64,000 bases of DNA from Cryptomeria japonica (GCF_030272615.1 NC_081410.1:224923415-224987414), one strand, 5' to 3'; counted from the first letter of the stretch, positions 35,328-47,240 are shown. The notes: a model not told the origin generated them from the letters alone. Numbers and translations are program-made.

Positions 35328-35740
35328 TCTAGATGATGTTTGGACGCTGGAGTTTGATGGTAGTTGTTCTTCCACCGGATCGGGAGTTGGTATCATTTTG
35401 ATTTCTCCCAAGGGTAATCTTTTCCCTTTCTCCTTCAAATTGCAGTTCAATAACACAAACAACACTGTTGAGTATGAGTCTCTCCTTCTGGGAATGAATG
35501 TTGCTCAATAGAAGGGAATCAAGAACTTGCATGCTTAAGGAGATGCAGAGTTAATAGTCTGTCAGATCAGAAATATATATCAAACAAGGAGTGAAAGGCT
35601 GCGGCATTACCGCAATCTTGTCTGGGATCTAATAGAAACATTTGATGCTTTTGATATATCTATGGTTTCCTATGAATTCAATGATAAGGCTGACTCATTA
35701 GCAGTATCAGCAACATCTTTGATTCCTCACAAAGATTTTT
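35328..35740 (+). pseudogene. Extra RNase H-like domain upstream of RT
   Basis: WTLEFDGSCSSTGSGVGIIL is followed by NNTVEYESLLLGM, GDAELIV and a closing ADSLA motif. This is the D...E...D...D order of plant/archaeal-type RNase H (aRNH). Two stops (35509 and about 35537) lie inside. The known extra aRNH of Tat elements is usually described after the gypsy RNase H; here it lies between protease and RT. It would remove RNA from RNA:DNA hybrids during reverse transcription. Confidence 0.75.
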
Positions 35741-35943
35741 CAGGATCAACTTATGTTGTTTAGTTAGTTTTCTAGCCAAGCATTCCTGACAACTCTAATC
35801 ATTGGCAGGTGTTCAATGATGATCATCATGTAATAAATTTCTTGCAGACTTCTGATAATTTTGATGATTAGTACTTTGAAGGTAGTCACTGCCCTTCAAA
35901 GGATGCAATTGAAAGTGTTGATGGAGAAACGGGAGAAAAATTT

Positions 35944-37500
35944 ATGCAATTAAAAGGAAACAAGATCCCAAAAGGTCTAGTTTCGCTAGAAAAGCTTTTT
36001 GACAAGCATGATCCCTATGTTAAGAAGCAACAAAGGTCAACTACAGGGTCAATGGAATATGAACAAATAAACATTGGGACTGAAGACAATCCAAAAATGA
36101 TCAACATTGGAAAATGTTGCTCACAAGGAGAAAGACAGAAATTTGTTGCATTATTGCAACAGTATGTTGACGTCTTAGCATACTCCTATGAAGATCTAAA
36201 GTCTTTTCGTCCCGAAGAGCTCCGCCATGACATTCCATTGAAACCAGGTATTATGCCTTTCCGACAGAAGCAAAGGCAATATAACCCAAAAATCTCTGAC
36301 ACAATCTTTGCTGAAGTACAAAAGATGTTGAAAGCAAGGTTAATCTTCCCCATCCACCATTCTTCTTGGATAGCCAATATTGTACATGTACGTAAGAAGA
36401 ATGGTGAAATTCAGATATGTGTAGATTTTTGAAACTTGAATCAAGCATCCTTGAAGGATAATTATCCTTTACCTATCATGGACCATGTCTTACAAGTTGT
36501 TACTGGAGCAGAAACGATGTCCATGTTGGATGGGTTTTCAAGTTATAATCAGGTAGAAGTGCTGGAGCAAGATCAACATAAGACTGCATTCACTACACCT
36601 TGGGGTACCTTCGCATATCGCAGGATGCCTTTTGGATTAATAAATGCAGGAGCAACTTTCCAATGTGCAATGGACTTGGCCCTCCGAAGTTTTCTTGGTA
36701 AGTTCATTGTCGTCTATTTAGATGATTTGACAGTTTATTCTAAGGAACGTCAAGATCATTTTTCCCATCTACAACAAGTCTTGGAAAAATTTCGTCAGCA
36801 TGGAATCTCTCTCAATCCCAAAAAGTCTATTTTTGGGGTCACTGAAGGTAAATTGCTTGGGCATATTGTTTCGAAGGAAGGTATTAAAATTGATGCGGAA
36901 AGGGTAAAAGCAATTCGTGACCTTTCCTTGCCAACCAGTAAGACTGTCGTTCATTCTTTCTTCAGAAAAGTTAATTTCCTGTGAAGATTCATTCCCGACT
37001 TCGCCAAACAAACTCGTCATATAGTAAATATGATGAAGGGTAATTATCTCTTCAAATGGACTCCTGAAGGGAAGAAAGCTTTCCATCATATCAAAGAAGC
37101 CATGGCAAATGCTCCAGTCTTAGTATGCCCAGATTATACTAAGGAGTTCATTATGTATAGCTATGCGTCAAATCATACTTGTTCAGCTATACTAATGCAA
37201 AGAAATAGTGAAGGTGTGGAATCACCTATCGCATTCATGAGTTATCCGTTAAAAGTTCATGAGTTGAAATACTCAGAAATGGAGAAGCATGCTTTTGCCA
37301 TTGTGAAAGTGGTTAAACATTTCAGGTTCTATATTCTGAATTCACATGTCATTGCTCTTGTTCCTGATGCTGTTGTCAAGTCTATTCTGACACAACAAGA
37401 GTTTGGGACTAAAAGGGGCAACTGGGTTGCCAAGATTCAAGAATATGATATGGAAATCAAGCCCACTAAGTTGGTTCATGGAAAAGGTCTATGTCAGTTG
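35944..37500 (+). pseudogene. Giant element reverse transcriptase and gypsy RNase H
   Basis: RT: an N-terminal region with HDIPLKPGIMPFRQKQR, then IVHVRKKNGEIQICVDF, LDGFSSYNQV, AYRRMPFGLINAGATFQ and the catalytic YLDD box (VVYLDDLTVYSK, about 36712). The thumb is followed by the gypsy RNase H region from about 37080 (FKWTPEGKKAFHHIKEA). Its first catalytic Asp context reads YASNHTCSAIL, so the usual Asp is Asn. Stops at 36430 (TGA) and 36982 (TGA) both fit Arg CGA with C-to-T. The degenerate gypsy RNase H fits the presence of a second RNase H domain. Confidence 0.88.
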
Positions 37501-37509
37501 ATAGCTGGC

Positions 37510-38854
37510 AATAAATCGATAGATGAAATGGTACTTGAAAAAGAAGGTATTAATCAAGATCTTCCTGATGTTCTATTTGTTAGTACTACTGACGAGTGGT
37601 ATTCCGACTTGGCGTATCTCTTGACATATGGAGATTGTCCTGCACATCTGTCAAGGAAAGAAAAGCAAACCTTAAAGCTCAAAGCAGTGAATTTTGTCCT
37701 ATGGGATAATGGTTTGTACAAGAAGGGTCTGGACGGCAATTTCCCGCATTGCGTGGACAAACAACAGCAAGTAAGATTACTTCAATCTTTTCATGATCTT
37801 GCTTGTGGAGGACATTTTTTTGCCCCTATTACTGCACACAAAATCTTGCGTGCTAGGTATTACTAGCCAACATTTTTTAAAGATACATACAGTTGGGTTC
37901 GCAAGTGTGAGCAATGTCAGCAATTTGTTGGCAAGCCTAAACTAGTTGCACTTCCACTAAAGTCAGTAATATTTGAAGAGCCTTTCAAACAATGGGGATT
38001 GGACTTCATTGGACCTGTCACTCCAACATCAAGCGCAAGTCACATGTACATCCTCACAGCAATGGATTACTTCACCAAGTGGGTGGAAGCAATTCCAACT
38101 AAGCAATCTACCTCAGCGGTGGTTTGTCAGTTTCTAAAGGAGAACATCATCTCAAGGTTTGGTGTTCCTCATAAGATTGTAGCTGATAATGCTTCATGTT
38201 TTTTGTCTTATGAGATAATTGACTTTTGCTTTGATCATAGTATTACTCTTTCACACTCATTTGACTGTTATCCGCAAGTAAATGGTTAGGCTGAGTCAAG
38301 CAACAAGAATCTGGTCACTATCATGAGGAAACTTGTTGATGATAAACAACAGTTTTTGGCATAAAGCTCTTTATGATGCGCTATGGGCGGATCGTATAAC
38401 TCCAAAAAGAGAAATCAGCATGTCACCTTTTCAAATTTTGTATGGGTTGAATGCCAAGATTCCGATCACTGTGGAACTTCTAGCACTAAAGCTCACTAAG
38501 GACATTGAAGACAACACGTATCAAGATTCACTAGATAAGCAAATCATGTTTCTTTCTCAGCTAGAAGAAATAAGGGCTGAAGTGGTGGATAGGATTGTTG
38601 CACACCAAAGCCAAGTGAAGGCATTGTTTGACAGGAAAACAACTTCCCATGACTTCTCAGTTGGTGATCAAGTCTTGTTATGGGACAAGAGGAGGGAACC
38701 AAAGGGTTTGCATGGAAAGTTTGATTCCTTGTGGAGAGGTCCCTTCACTATTCATGAAGTATGTGGTGAGCATAGCTACTTTCTTGCATATGCAGATCGT
38801 ACCCCATTCTCGCTACCTCATAGCGGAGAACATTTGAAGCTCTTTACTCAATAA
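37510..38854 (+). pseudogene. Giant element integrase
   Basis: Zinc-binding H-H-C-C (CGGHFFAPITAHKIL then CEQCQQF), core Asp in LDFIGPVTP (about 38000), second Asp in VADNASCF (about 38185) and Glu in AESSNKNLV (about 38294). The C-terminal GPF/Y-type region is SLWRGPFTIHEV near 38730. Lesions: TAG at 37864 for Trp in YY-stop-PTFF, TAG at 38287 for Gln before AESSNK, and a frameshift near 38340. The natural end is at 38854. Confidence 0.88.
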
Positions 38855-39015
38855 AGAGCGATGTAAAGGAAGTTCTACCTTTTTGTAAAATATGTATAGT
38901 CTTTTCTTTTTAGTCTTTTTGTCGCCTGACTCTATAGCCCAATGGATACAGGCACTCGGAGTTCTGGATTCTAAAAGCTTCAAGTGGTGCAGCTTGTTCC
39001 CTAGTCAGAGCCAGC
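38855..39015 (+). other. Giant element 3' untranslated stretch
   Basis: 161 bp between integrase and the 3' LTR. I see no clean polypurine tract next to the LTR; the last bases are AGTCAGAGCCAGC. No gene. Confidence 0.5.
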
Positions 39016-39191
39016 TATTGTCCTCAACTTCAGTTTTACCAAAATCGTGAGGCAACCCTACGAAACTGGTCCGTTTTGTACCTTATGGTCTCCGGGAGAG
39101 CTTAATCGACTTGGTCGGTTAGTTCATTTCATTCTTTGCTTTTCATTTTTTTTATTGTTGTTTTCCTTGTTTCTTAGGATTGCAGTTTAAC

Positions 39192-39435
39192 TTGCAGTTC
39201 GGACTTCTTTGTTAATGAATTACACTTCGGATTTTAAAGTCTGAAGTGTATTTGTGATTTGTTGCAGTCTGCAGTTCGGACTTTAAAACCCGAACCACAT
39301 GTTGTCTTTGCTTGCAGTTTGGACTTTAAAGTCTGAACTACATGGGGTTTCCGATGTTAGCTTGCATATCGGGTTTTAAAGTCCGACGTGCAAGTGTCCC
39401 TAGGTTGCATGTCAGACTTTAAAACCCGACATGCA
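39192..39435. repeat. Palindrome array block 1, 3' LTR
   Basis: Same units as 27128-27391 except that unit 1 keeps only its left arm (TGCAGTTCGGAC). Unit 6 at 39406-39435 is a better palindrome than its 5' counterpart (GACTTTAAAACCCGAC against GACATTAAAACCTGAC). Confidence 0.88.
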
Positions 39436-39722
39436 ACTGCGAGTTATATTAATTAGTATTTATTTCTAATTAGGGTTTTCTTAAAAGTTTTTCAAAATTA
39501 ATTTTATGCATTTTAATTTTCCTTGTGCTCCATTTTCTTCTTCCGCGCGCCCTCCTCTGCTCCTTCTCATCGTGATTCGGATTTCCCTTGCCCGATTGTC
39601 AGATCTTTTTCATCAGCAAATTGGAAGAGGTAAGTTCTTTTGTTTTTGGGTTTTTATTTTGCCTTTGTTTGTTTGTTTTCATGTTCTCTTTTCGTTTTTG
39701 TTTGTTTTTCGGATTTAGATGC

Positions 39723-40224
39723 GGAGGGCAATCGAATTTTGAAGTTCGATTGCCTCCTTAGATTCGGAGTGCAATCGAACTTCAAAACCCGATTGCCCTC
39801 CCGATATCCTTATCTTCCCTGCACCCCGGACTTTAAACTCTGGCGTGCAGCCGAAGAGTTGTCCCTCCGCATATCGGATTTTAAAGTCTGATACGCAGCA
39901 TGTTAACCTTCGCATATCGGACTTTAAAATCTGATATGCGGAGGGGTGGGGGTTGACATGTCGGGTTTTAAAACCCGACATGTCAACCAGATTCTTTCCT
40001 TTTAAAAGCACATCAGACTTTAAAGTCCGATGTGCTGATTGTAAGTTTTTCCTTGCACATCGGAGTTTAAACTCCGATGTGCTGTTGTTTTTCCCTACCT
40101 TGCACATTAGGTTTTAAACTCCGGTGTGTAGGTTGTTTTTCCATAGTGCACATCAGAGTTTAAAATCCGATGTGCTGTTAACCTATCCCAAGTCTGCACA
40201 TCTAGTTTTAAACTCTAGTGTGCA
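39723..40224. repeat. Palindrome array block 2, 3' LTR
   Basis: Eleven units corresponding to 27680-28180. Several pair better here (for example CGCATATCGGACTTT/AAAATCTGATATGCG near 39912). The last unit at 40195-40224 has changed central arms. Confidence 0.88.
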
Positions 40225-40395
40225 TTTTTTGTCTGTGAAGAAGAAGATTGGACTTTTTCCTCCGACCTACTGTTTTAGCAGTTTTTACTCCTTGGCCTGT
40301 TTTAAGTCCCGTTTTTCGATCCATTTGAGAAAAAATTGATTTTTGATAATGATGAATGGCTAATCATCAGTATTGAATGCAGTCATTATGCACGA

Positions 40396-43300
40396 ATGTC
40401 AAAGAAGCCCGAGTATTCCTCGGGACAGCCTTCTCCGAGTAAAGCATCATCAAAGAAGATGAAATACAAGTACGACAGGTACTTGAATATGTACCCTGAG
40501 AGTTCAGTGGACTCAAACATTAAGGAGATCAGGGACATCGAAATTGGGCATGTTGACATGCAAGAGTTTCTTGACCGGGTTCAGAAGGCTCTTGCACACC
40601 TGACCAGTTTAATCAAATCTGACCTACATAAGTATGCACCTTCCCAGTCGCGGCTCACGATCCTGAATTTGTACTAGCAGTGGCTGATCACTTTGATCCA
40701 AGCACAAGGTAGGTAAAAGATGATGATCAGAAGGTCATAATGACTCTAGACAGTGTATTCTTCAATAGTGTTTTCAAAGGCTCATCAGCTGAAGAAGTGG
40801 TTGATATTTCTCAAGAGAGTGCTCAAGAGTACTACGAGAAACATGAGGATAAATGCAAAAAGGTGATTAATACTATTTATCTCTCTACTGCTAGATCTTC
40901 CCTAACCTCATGATGGCCTAAGTCTTTCCACAAGAGTGATTTTAATGAGGAATATAATGACATGGTCACCATGTTATCCACAGTGAGAGGATTAAAAGAC
41001 TCATTGTTTCCAAAGCTAAATGATTTACTATATGAATATAATCAGAAAGGGAGTTGCAAGGATTGATTGGGGAGAGCAAATCAGTGATGCGCTTTGTGCC
41101 CAATTGAAAGAGGTCAAGGTAACACTGAATTTTTATATGACCTCATACCTGGTTTATGCAGCTGCTTCAGTGAGGTAATATCCAGGTTTGTCTACCAAGG
41201 GTGGCAGAAGAGTGGTGCCCGTTTGGGAGTACTCTGACCAACTAATTATCAAAAATCAAGGTAATCATTATAGGAGGGTTAATGATGCCTTCTTTGTTAT
41301 ATGGAAGTGCATTTTTGATAAAGGCCTACAAAAGAGGAGAATATCAAAGGCTGCTTATAGCAGGGTATCTCATTTTGGGTGTGTGTTTCTACAATTTCCG
41401 ACATTCACCTATATCCAAATTGGATGCTTCTCAGGTGAGCCTTTCATTCTTCCAAGGTTCCCTTCAGATAAAATCATCCTTATGGAGCTGTGCAAACAAC
41501 TGATTACTGTGCATGAGAAACAATCACAAGCCCATAAGATCGGGCTGAAATTCCCAGAGTCAATAGGCAGGTATTCCATGCTAACAAATCCCAAAGCTAA
41601 AAATATGGAGGAGGAGATGCAGTGGAACACCATGAGAAGATTCAAGGCCCAAACCGATTTTAATTTTTGGGGTATAAAGAGCAAACTCAAAAGGACATAC
41701 ACTCATGTTTATAGGTTTGAGGATGTTTGGGCGGATTGTCAGAATGAGGAAAATATATAAAGGATGGATTTCAGCCACATTACTCTAGAATAAATTGAAA
41801 ATCTGGATCTAGCTAAGATCCCAATGACTATGGAGGACACAGATGACATAGTGGATCCTGTTTATTATGAGAAGAAGATGGTTGATTCCCCACTTCCACT
41901 TGTGCAATGGTCAAAGAAGGAAAGAAAGTCCATTACGCAAAGGATCTCTCCCATCTTAGCAAACACCAATGCTTGGTTGTTAAAGAAAAATATTAGGATG
42001 AAACAACTTCCCACTAGTTTAGGAGATGATGACAACAGTGATGGTCCATTGGGCAAGACAGCGACAGCTGAAACAAGAACCAAGAGCAAGGCAGACCCAC
42101 AAGCACTATCTTCAGCTCCCATGGTACAATCAAAAGGTAAAGGGCCCAAAATCAAATTTACAGTTAAAGGGGCAAAGAGGGCGAATCATCATCATCATCA
42201 CAGGAAGCAATGACAAAAGAGTCAGAACAACCACCTGCCAGTGAAGTTGGAAAGGGAAAGGAGGTCGAAGAAGGTGAAATTCCTCAATGAGAGGAAGTAC
42301 AGGCAGAAGAAGTATCACGCCCAGCTGAAGCCGATGTCTCGGTTGTCTCACAAGTAGTCGTTCACTCTATTGATTCTGACTCTGACTCTGATCAAGAAGA
42401 CGAAGATATTCATTAAGATGGAGATCTAAGTATGGGTATGTTGTAATTAGAGACCGCTGGTCAATTTTTTACAATAACCAACTTCTCTACTTTAGATGAT
42501 ATCCCTTCATCTACTTTTATGTCTACCATGATGGATTTTAATGAAACCTTGCAAGATGCACTTGCATAACAGGTTTCGGTAGATTTACCCACCATTACTA
42601 CCACCGTCACAACAATCCCTTCATTGGTAAGTGTCGAAGTTACATTCACGACACCTTCAACTCTCCCACCTGTAACTGAAGAGGTGGCAGCAACAAATGT
42701 TCCACTAGATGCTTCAATATCAGCACCATCAGTTACACTTACAACTGCTCCAAGTTCGAGTCAACCTACTCCAAAATCTTCAACCCCAAGTCAGCAAGGA
42801 GCTACTACTCCATCATCCAATCCAGAACTACCCCCTTGGATGGAAGTAGTGGCCCCTAAGAGGAAAAAATAGGTAATATCTCCTGATGAATTTGACTTTG
42901 AACTTTTGGTTCCTCCAAAGCCTAAGGTAATGAAAAAGCCAAAGACAGTATCTCGGGTGGTAGTAGACCCAGCTTCCAAAAGAAAATATGCTGAAGCTAT
43001 GGTGCCATCATCAAACAAGGATAAAGGCAACATACGATCAGAAGATTATACCATGCAGGTTGTGGAGCTCGGAGTGGAGACACATTAAAGTGTGAAATTA
43101 GATTCTCAGACAACCCTTAATTCTTTGTTAAGAAGACTGGATCAGGAGAGGGATGAGAAAAATAACCTGAAGCAGAAGTGTGAGCAGCTGACCAATGTCC
43201 TCTTAAAGGTAACACAATCTTCTCAAGAGGTTGAAGCTATAGGGTCATCAATAGACACCGAATCTCTCAAAAAGATTGAACACGTAGGAGCTAAAGGTCG

Positions 43301-43985
43301 GGTCATGGACGAATGGATCTCGTGGCTAAGGTCAGAAGGCTCTCATCTTCTGAGCTCAACAATGGAACTATTGTCTGATTATGAAGTGGTCTAGAGTCGG
43401 ATGCAAAGACTCAAAACCTCTTTATCACAGGAAATTGAGGAAGTTGTAAAAAGCACTACCCTTTGGAGCAAAATGGAGGATTTCAGGATAGATGTCCTAG
43501 TTGAGAACAAGGTAATTCCCACAAGGGAGAAGTATATTTAGATCTTGTCATTATTGTCTCATAAACAAGAGACAATGAAATTAATGATTGCATAGCTGGA
43601 TCATGAAAAGAAAGAAGGTGATGATGAGGTTGACCTTATTTTTGCTAAAGTAGGTGATCTCCCTTGCTATTTGTATGATGGTGATCAAAATCTTGTCACT
43701 ACTGAAGTCGTCGCCCAAGAATTTCTTTCCTTGATGGATCAATGCATGGGACAAGACTTCTTGCTTGATACATTTGATAAATTTTTAGAAATTCAAGTCA
43801 GCTTTGAAGTACTCACATCCATGCTAAAGGATGTTAAGAAGAAGCACGTGAAGATCCAAGATGTAATATCCCGCATTCAAATCATCACAAGTTCTACCTT
43901 GATGCCAAACGAATCAGAGGTCAAAGCCATCCTAGCCAAATTTGAAGGTTTTCAAAAATCCAATGAAGAAGAGAATCAAGAATGA
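40396..43985 (+). pseudogene. U3-encoded ORF of the 3' LTR
   Basis: Copy of 28352-31943, start ATG at 40396 (MSKKPEYSSGQ). In genomic RNA this copy lies downstream of pol, as accessory genes of some retroviruses do in U3. Stops at 40710, 43392, 43539 and 43593 and the frameshift near 41060 are shared with the 5' LTR copy, so they predate insertion. Others are private (for example TAA at 41758 and TAA at 43086). Confidence 0.7.
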
Positions 43986-44909
43986 AGTTCCCCCTTTTGG
44001 CACTCTTTCTTCATGCAGCCACACCAATAGATGTTGTAAATTTTTGTGCAGTTGCACGTTTTCTTTATGTAGTAGTTGTATTAAAATGGGACTGTGCGGT
44101 TAAATAAGTCAACTGTGCCCACCTTTTTCTCAACTTCTTTTCCTATATAAGGAGGACCTTTTTGTAAATATGGGGATCTTTTTCATGCTTAGCAAAACTC
44201 TGCTGGATTTTTATCCCAATTAAGACTTTGGGCTTTTGTGGTGAGAATTCAATCAAACAAATAAAGAAAACAGTTTTGTTGATTGCAAACTTTGTGTTGT
44301 ATCAATAAATTTGTTTATATTATTTAATGTTCCTATGTCCATTGGATACATATTAGCTTTACTTATTTGATCTTTAAGATTTTGCTACATGGTTAAAGAG
44401 CTCTCAAATCTTGCCAATAGACTTTGTGCTCTTAGCATACTTGAGAAATCTGTTGATAAAGGAAGTAACTTGCAGTAGGCTTTGTATTGTTGCGGTTATT
44501 GGTAGTGTAATGGATTAGAAATCTATACGTGAAGACTTTGTGCTTTAAGCTAAGTTTCTAATTGTTTGATTTGTAACGATCAGTGTGAATTAGTATTATC
44601 ATAAAGGAGACTTTGTGCTGCTTAAAAGTAACTCTTTGTGTAGTTTGTTAGATTAATAGTTCTTTTCTTTAAGTATCTGAAGAGGTAGAGAAATTGTAAC
44701 TAGGTGAAGGGAGAATGCATAAACTCTTAAAAAAGAGAGTTATATGCCCAACACCAACCCACAAATTTAATTTCTTGTTAATTAGAGGAGAAATTTCATA
44801 GGGAACCTCCCCTTGATGAGAGGAGAGATTAATTTCTTAGCATAGCGTTGTGTGAATTCTATGTTTTGTCATTAGTACGCTGGTGACAAAATATTCACCC
44901 AACAACTTT

Positions 44910-45945
44910 AACACATCCTCTCTAATTTTAGGACACATGAGACTAATAGTAGGAGAGAGATGAAAGAGGTATGCTTTTTTTATGTAGTGGGATTATGTAA
45001 ATGATGTGTTTGGTTTGTTGAGTTCCTTGGACATGTTATCAAGGACCTTTGATCTAAGTGTTGTCTGAATGGAAATAACTAGATACAAGAAATAAACCAC
45101 TATGTGCAATTGAAAGTGGCCCTAGATTAGCAACCAAAGTCAACATAAATTACTAAATCATGAGGAATAGAAAACATTCAAGATTAGGCCATTAGAAGAT
45201 TAAAATGACATAAATTACCCAATGAAAATCTATATCAATCTTCTATTTGCACTGTGAAGGTGGTTTTTCCCAATTAATTGAAGATGTGTGTCCTTGTTTT
45301 TAATAGCATGATATTACATTCAAGGAGTGGATTACATAAATAGCTTGGATGACCTCCATTTTATAGATTTTTGGAGGATTGGATAGACTAAAAAAGAGAA
45401 GGTATGCTCGACATGTGAATTTTTTAGAGACTATAGGTACAAGGCATCAACTTCATCTAGATCCTCAGTTTGAGTGTGCCCACATCCCCGATGATGTTTA
45501 ACAAGAGATATCACACTAGCCAAATTCCTAACCCTAAACTCATGCCCTTTGATTAGGGAAATTCCCTTCATTTGATTATTTTATTATTTTAAGCCCTGAC
45601 TACCATAGTTGGTATCTTTCAAAAACCTATTTGTCGTGTCGAGTTATCCCATAACAACTATCTGTACATAATGAGCCAGTTCAGATATGTCGCCATTTAC
45701 TGCATGCCCTAATGGTAACATTGTCTCATGGAGGTAAATGAATATCACAATGTGCATTATGTTTTTGATTGAGGAACAAGTAGTTTTTGAAAGGAGCCAA
45801 AACCCTTTTTACAAAATGCTACTTAAAAACATAGGCATATCAAAGCCAACAGCCAAAATACAACAAAAAGCCAGCAAAAACTAGAAACCAAAAACAAGAC
45901 AACAAACTAAAGAAAACCTAGTTCAAATTATTGAGTGCCTCCACT
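44910..45945. other. Unassigned flank right of the giant element
   Basis: AT-rich, no recognisable coding block or repeat. It is the continuation of the sequence at 24059-26950 before the giant element inserted. Confidence 0.45.
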
Positions 45946-45949
45946 AGCT

Positions 45950-47225
45950 CTACTTAACATTGAGGGAAATATTTTTTAGATCCAGAATGTCTTGGTTAGC
46001 GGCTTTCTTCTTCAAATTGGCTCTAGTCCTTTTGGAGGGACCTGTGTTCTCATCCTGCATCTTCTCAAGCAAATCCACATCTACCACCACCCCTTCCTAT
46101 TGGAGATCGTCAAGATTCCCAACCATAGTGTTGATTCTTTCTTCCAAACTCTTAACCACTTTATGGTTGCAGGTCACAAGGGATATAAGGTTGTCATTGA
46201 CTTTTTGGAACTTATTTTATAGCTATTTCAGTCTACCATCATAATCCTTCTTGATTTTTTCTTCCAGTTTTGTGATCATGTTGTCGCAATATTTCTTGAG
46301 TTCATTAATAGTGTTAACAGTCTTTTGCATAGAATCAACAATGGATTTACTTTTTTCTAGACTCCACTATTCAACACTGTATTTATCATGTTTATTGTTA
46401 ACAATATAGATCTTTATATTGATCTCTTTGATTTCATTGAAGAGTCATTTCAGTATTCTACAATTGTTGACCGTGAAATCATAGAGTATGGAAAGAAAAT
46501 CATTCAGACTTTCTCTATCTAAATTAATATAAGGGGAATCCATATTGAGGTCCCTCATAAAAGAATTTTTCTTAGTGCCATTAGTAATAGGTACTGATTT
46601 ATTAGGCATGGCATGATAGGATGGCCGAGAATTAGAACTAGTTAAAAAGATAGGCGAGTTTCTAGTCTTCTTTGAACTATGGCCTAACTTCTTTTTCTCC
46701 TTCAACTCAGAGACGGACTCTTCCATTTTAGTGTACCAATCCTCCTCATTAGAGAAGTGACTCCCAAATTCTTCCACCTCAATATCATAGGAAGAATTAG
46801 GGACCCATAAGGAAGGAGAGGGTTGTAATTTTATATGTTCAAAAAATAATAACAACAAGCCCCCATGAAGGGAAAGTTTTTCTTGTTTTTCCTATGCTCT
46901 TTAATGTTGGAATTAAGGGAAGCTTGCTGAAAAAAATCAAAAGAAATCTGCACTTTGTGCCTAAAATGGTTCAACAGAACAAAATGGTGCCCAAAATCCC
47001 TGGTGAACCTACCATCTAGGGTTATATATTTCATGATAATTGTAAGCGTGGAGCACCAAACAATTTTGATATAATCGTATCATAACTTCTTTTGGAGACT
47101 TTGGCCAATTTATTCCTTTACTTGTCGTCTTTAGGAAATTTCTTGACCACCACATTTGACCACCTATCCTTGTAAAACTTGGCCCCTTCCATAGACAACC
47201 CAGTAACCTCTGCCACAATTTTTTT
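45950..47225 (-). pseudogene. Coiled-coil ORF remnant (unrecognised)
   Basis: On the minus strand, KKIVAEVTGLSMEGAKFYKD begins near 47225. Then come KYITLDGRFTRDFGHHFVLL, a Ser/Asn/Lys-rich middle with MEESVSELKEKKKLG, and a long heptad-like region (NEIKEINIKIYIVNNKHDK, SLEKSKSIVDSMQKTVNTIN, NELKKYCDNMITKLEEKIKK). It ends in a basic tail (GPSKRTRANLKKKAANQ). Stops at several points (for example TGA near 46450, TAG near 46365 and 46225) and frame changes break it. The N-terminus is cut off by Cop4. Probably TE-derived; I do not recognise the family. Confidence 0.5.
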
Positions 47226-47240
47226 CATCAATCTCAAAAT

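Larger units (their letters stand above)
26951..44904 (+). mobile_element. Giant Tat-type Ty3/gypsy element with 5.9-kb LTRs
   Basis: 17,954 bp flanked by TSD ACTTT (26946-26950 and 44905-44909). LTR ends read TCTTG/TATTG...CAACA. An original TGTTG would be the exact inverse of CAACA, with its second base changed in both copies. The internal part (32863-39015) has a PBS, gag, protease, an RNase H-like domain, RT, RNase H and integrase in gypsy order. Domain types and PBS place it in the Tat (Ogre-like) clade. LTRs make up two thirds of the element and each carries a palindrome array and a long ORF in U3. All coding parts are decayed. Confidence 0.93.
39016..44904 (+). repeat. Giant element 3' LTR
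   Basis: 5,889 bp, direct repeat of 26951-32862. The 23-bp difference is mostly a 21-nt deletion that removes the right half of palindrome 1 near 39204. Ends CACCCAACA before the target duplication ACTTT. Confidence 0.93.

Noticed and set aside
33000-38854. Integrated virus (pararetrovirus or retrovirus with envelope)
   Set aside because: No envelope, movement or coat protein motif; gag, PBS and integrase are those of Tat retrotransposons.
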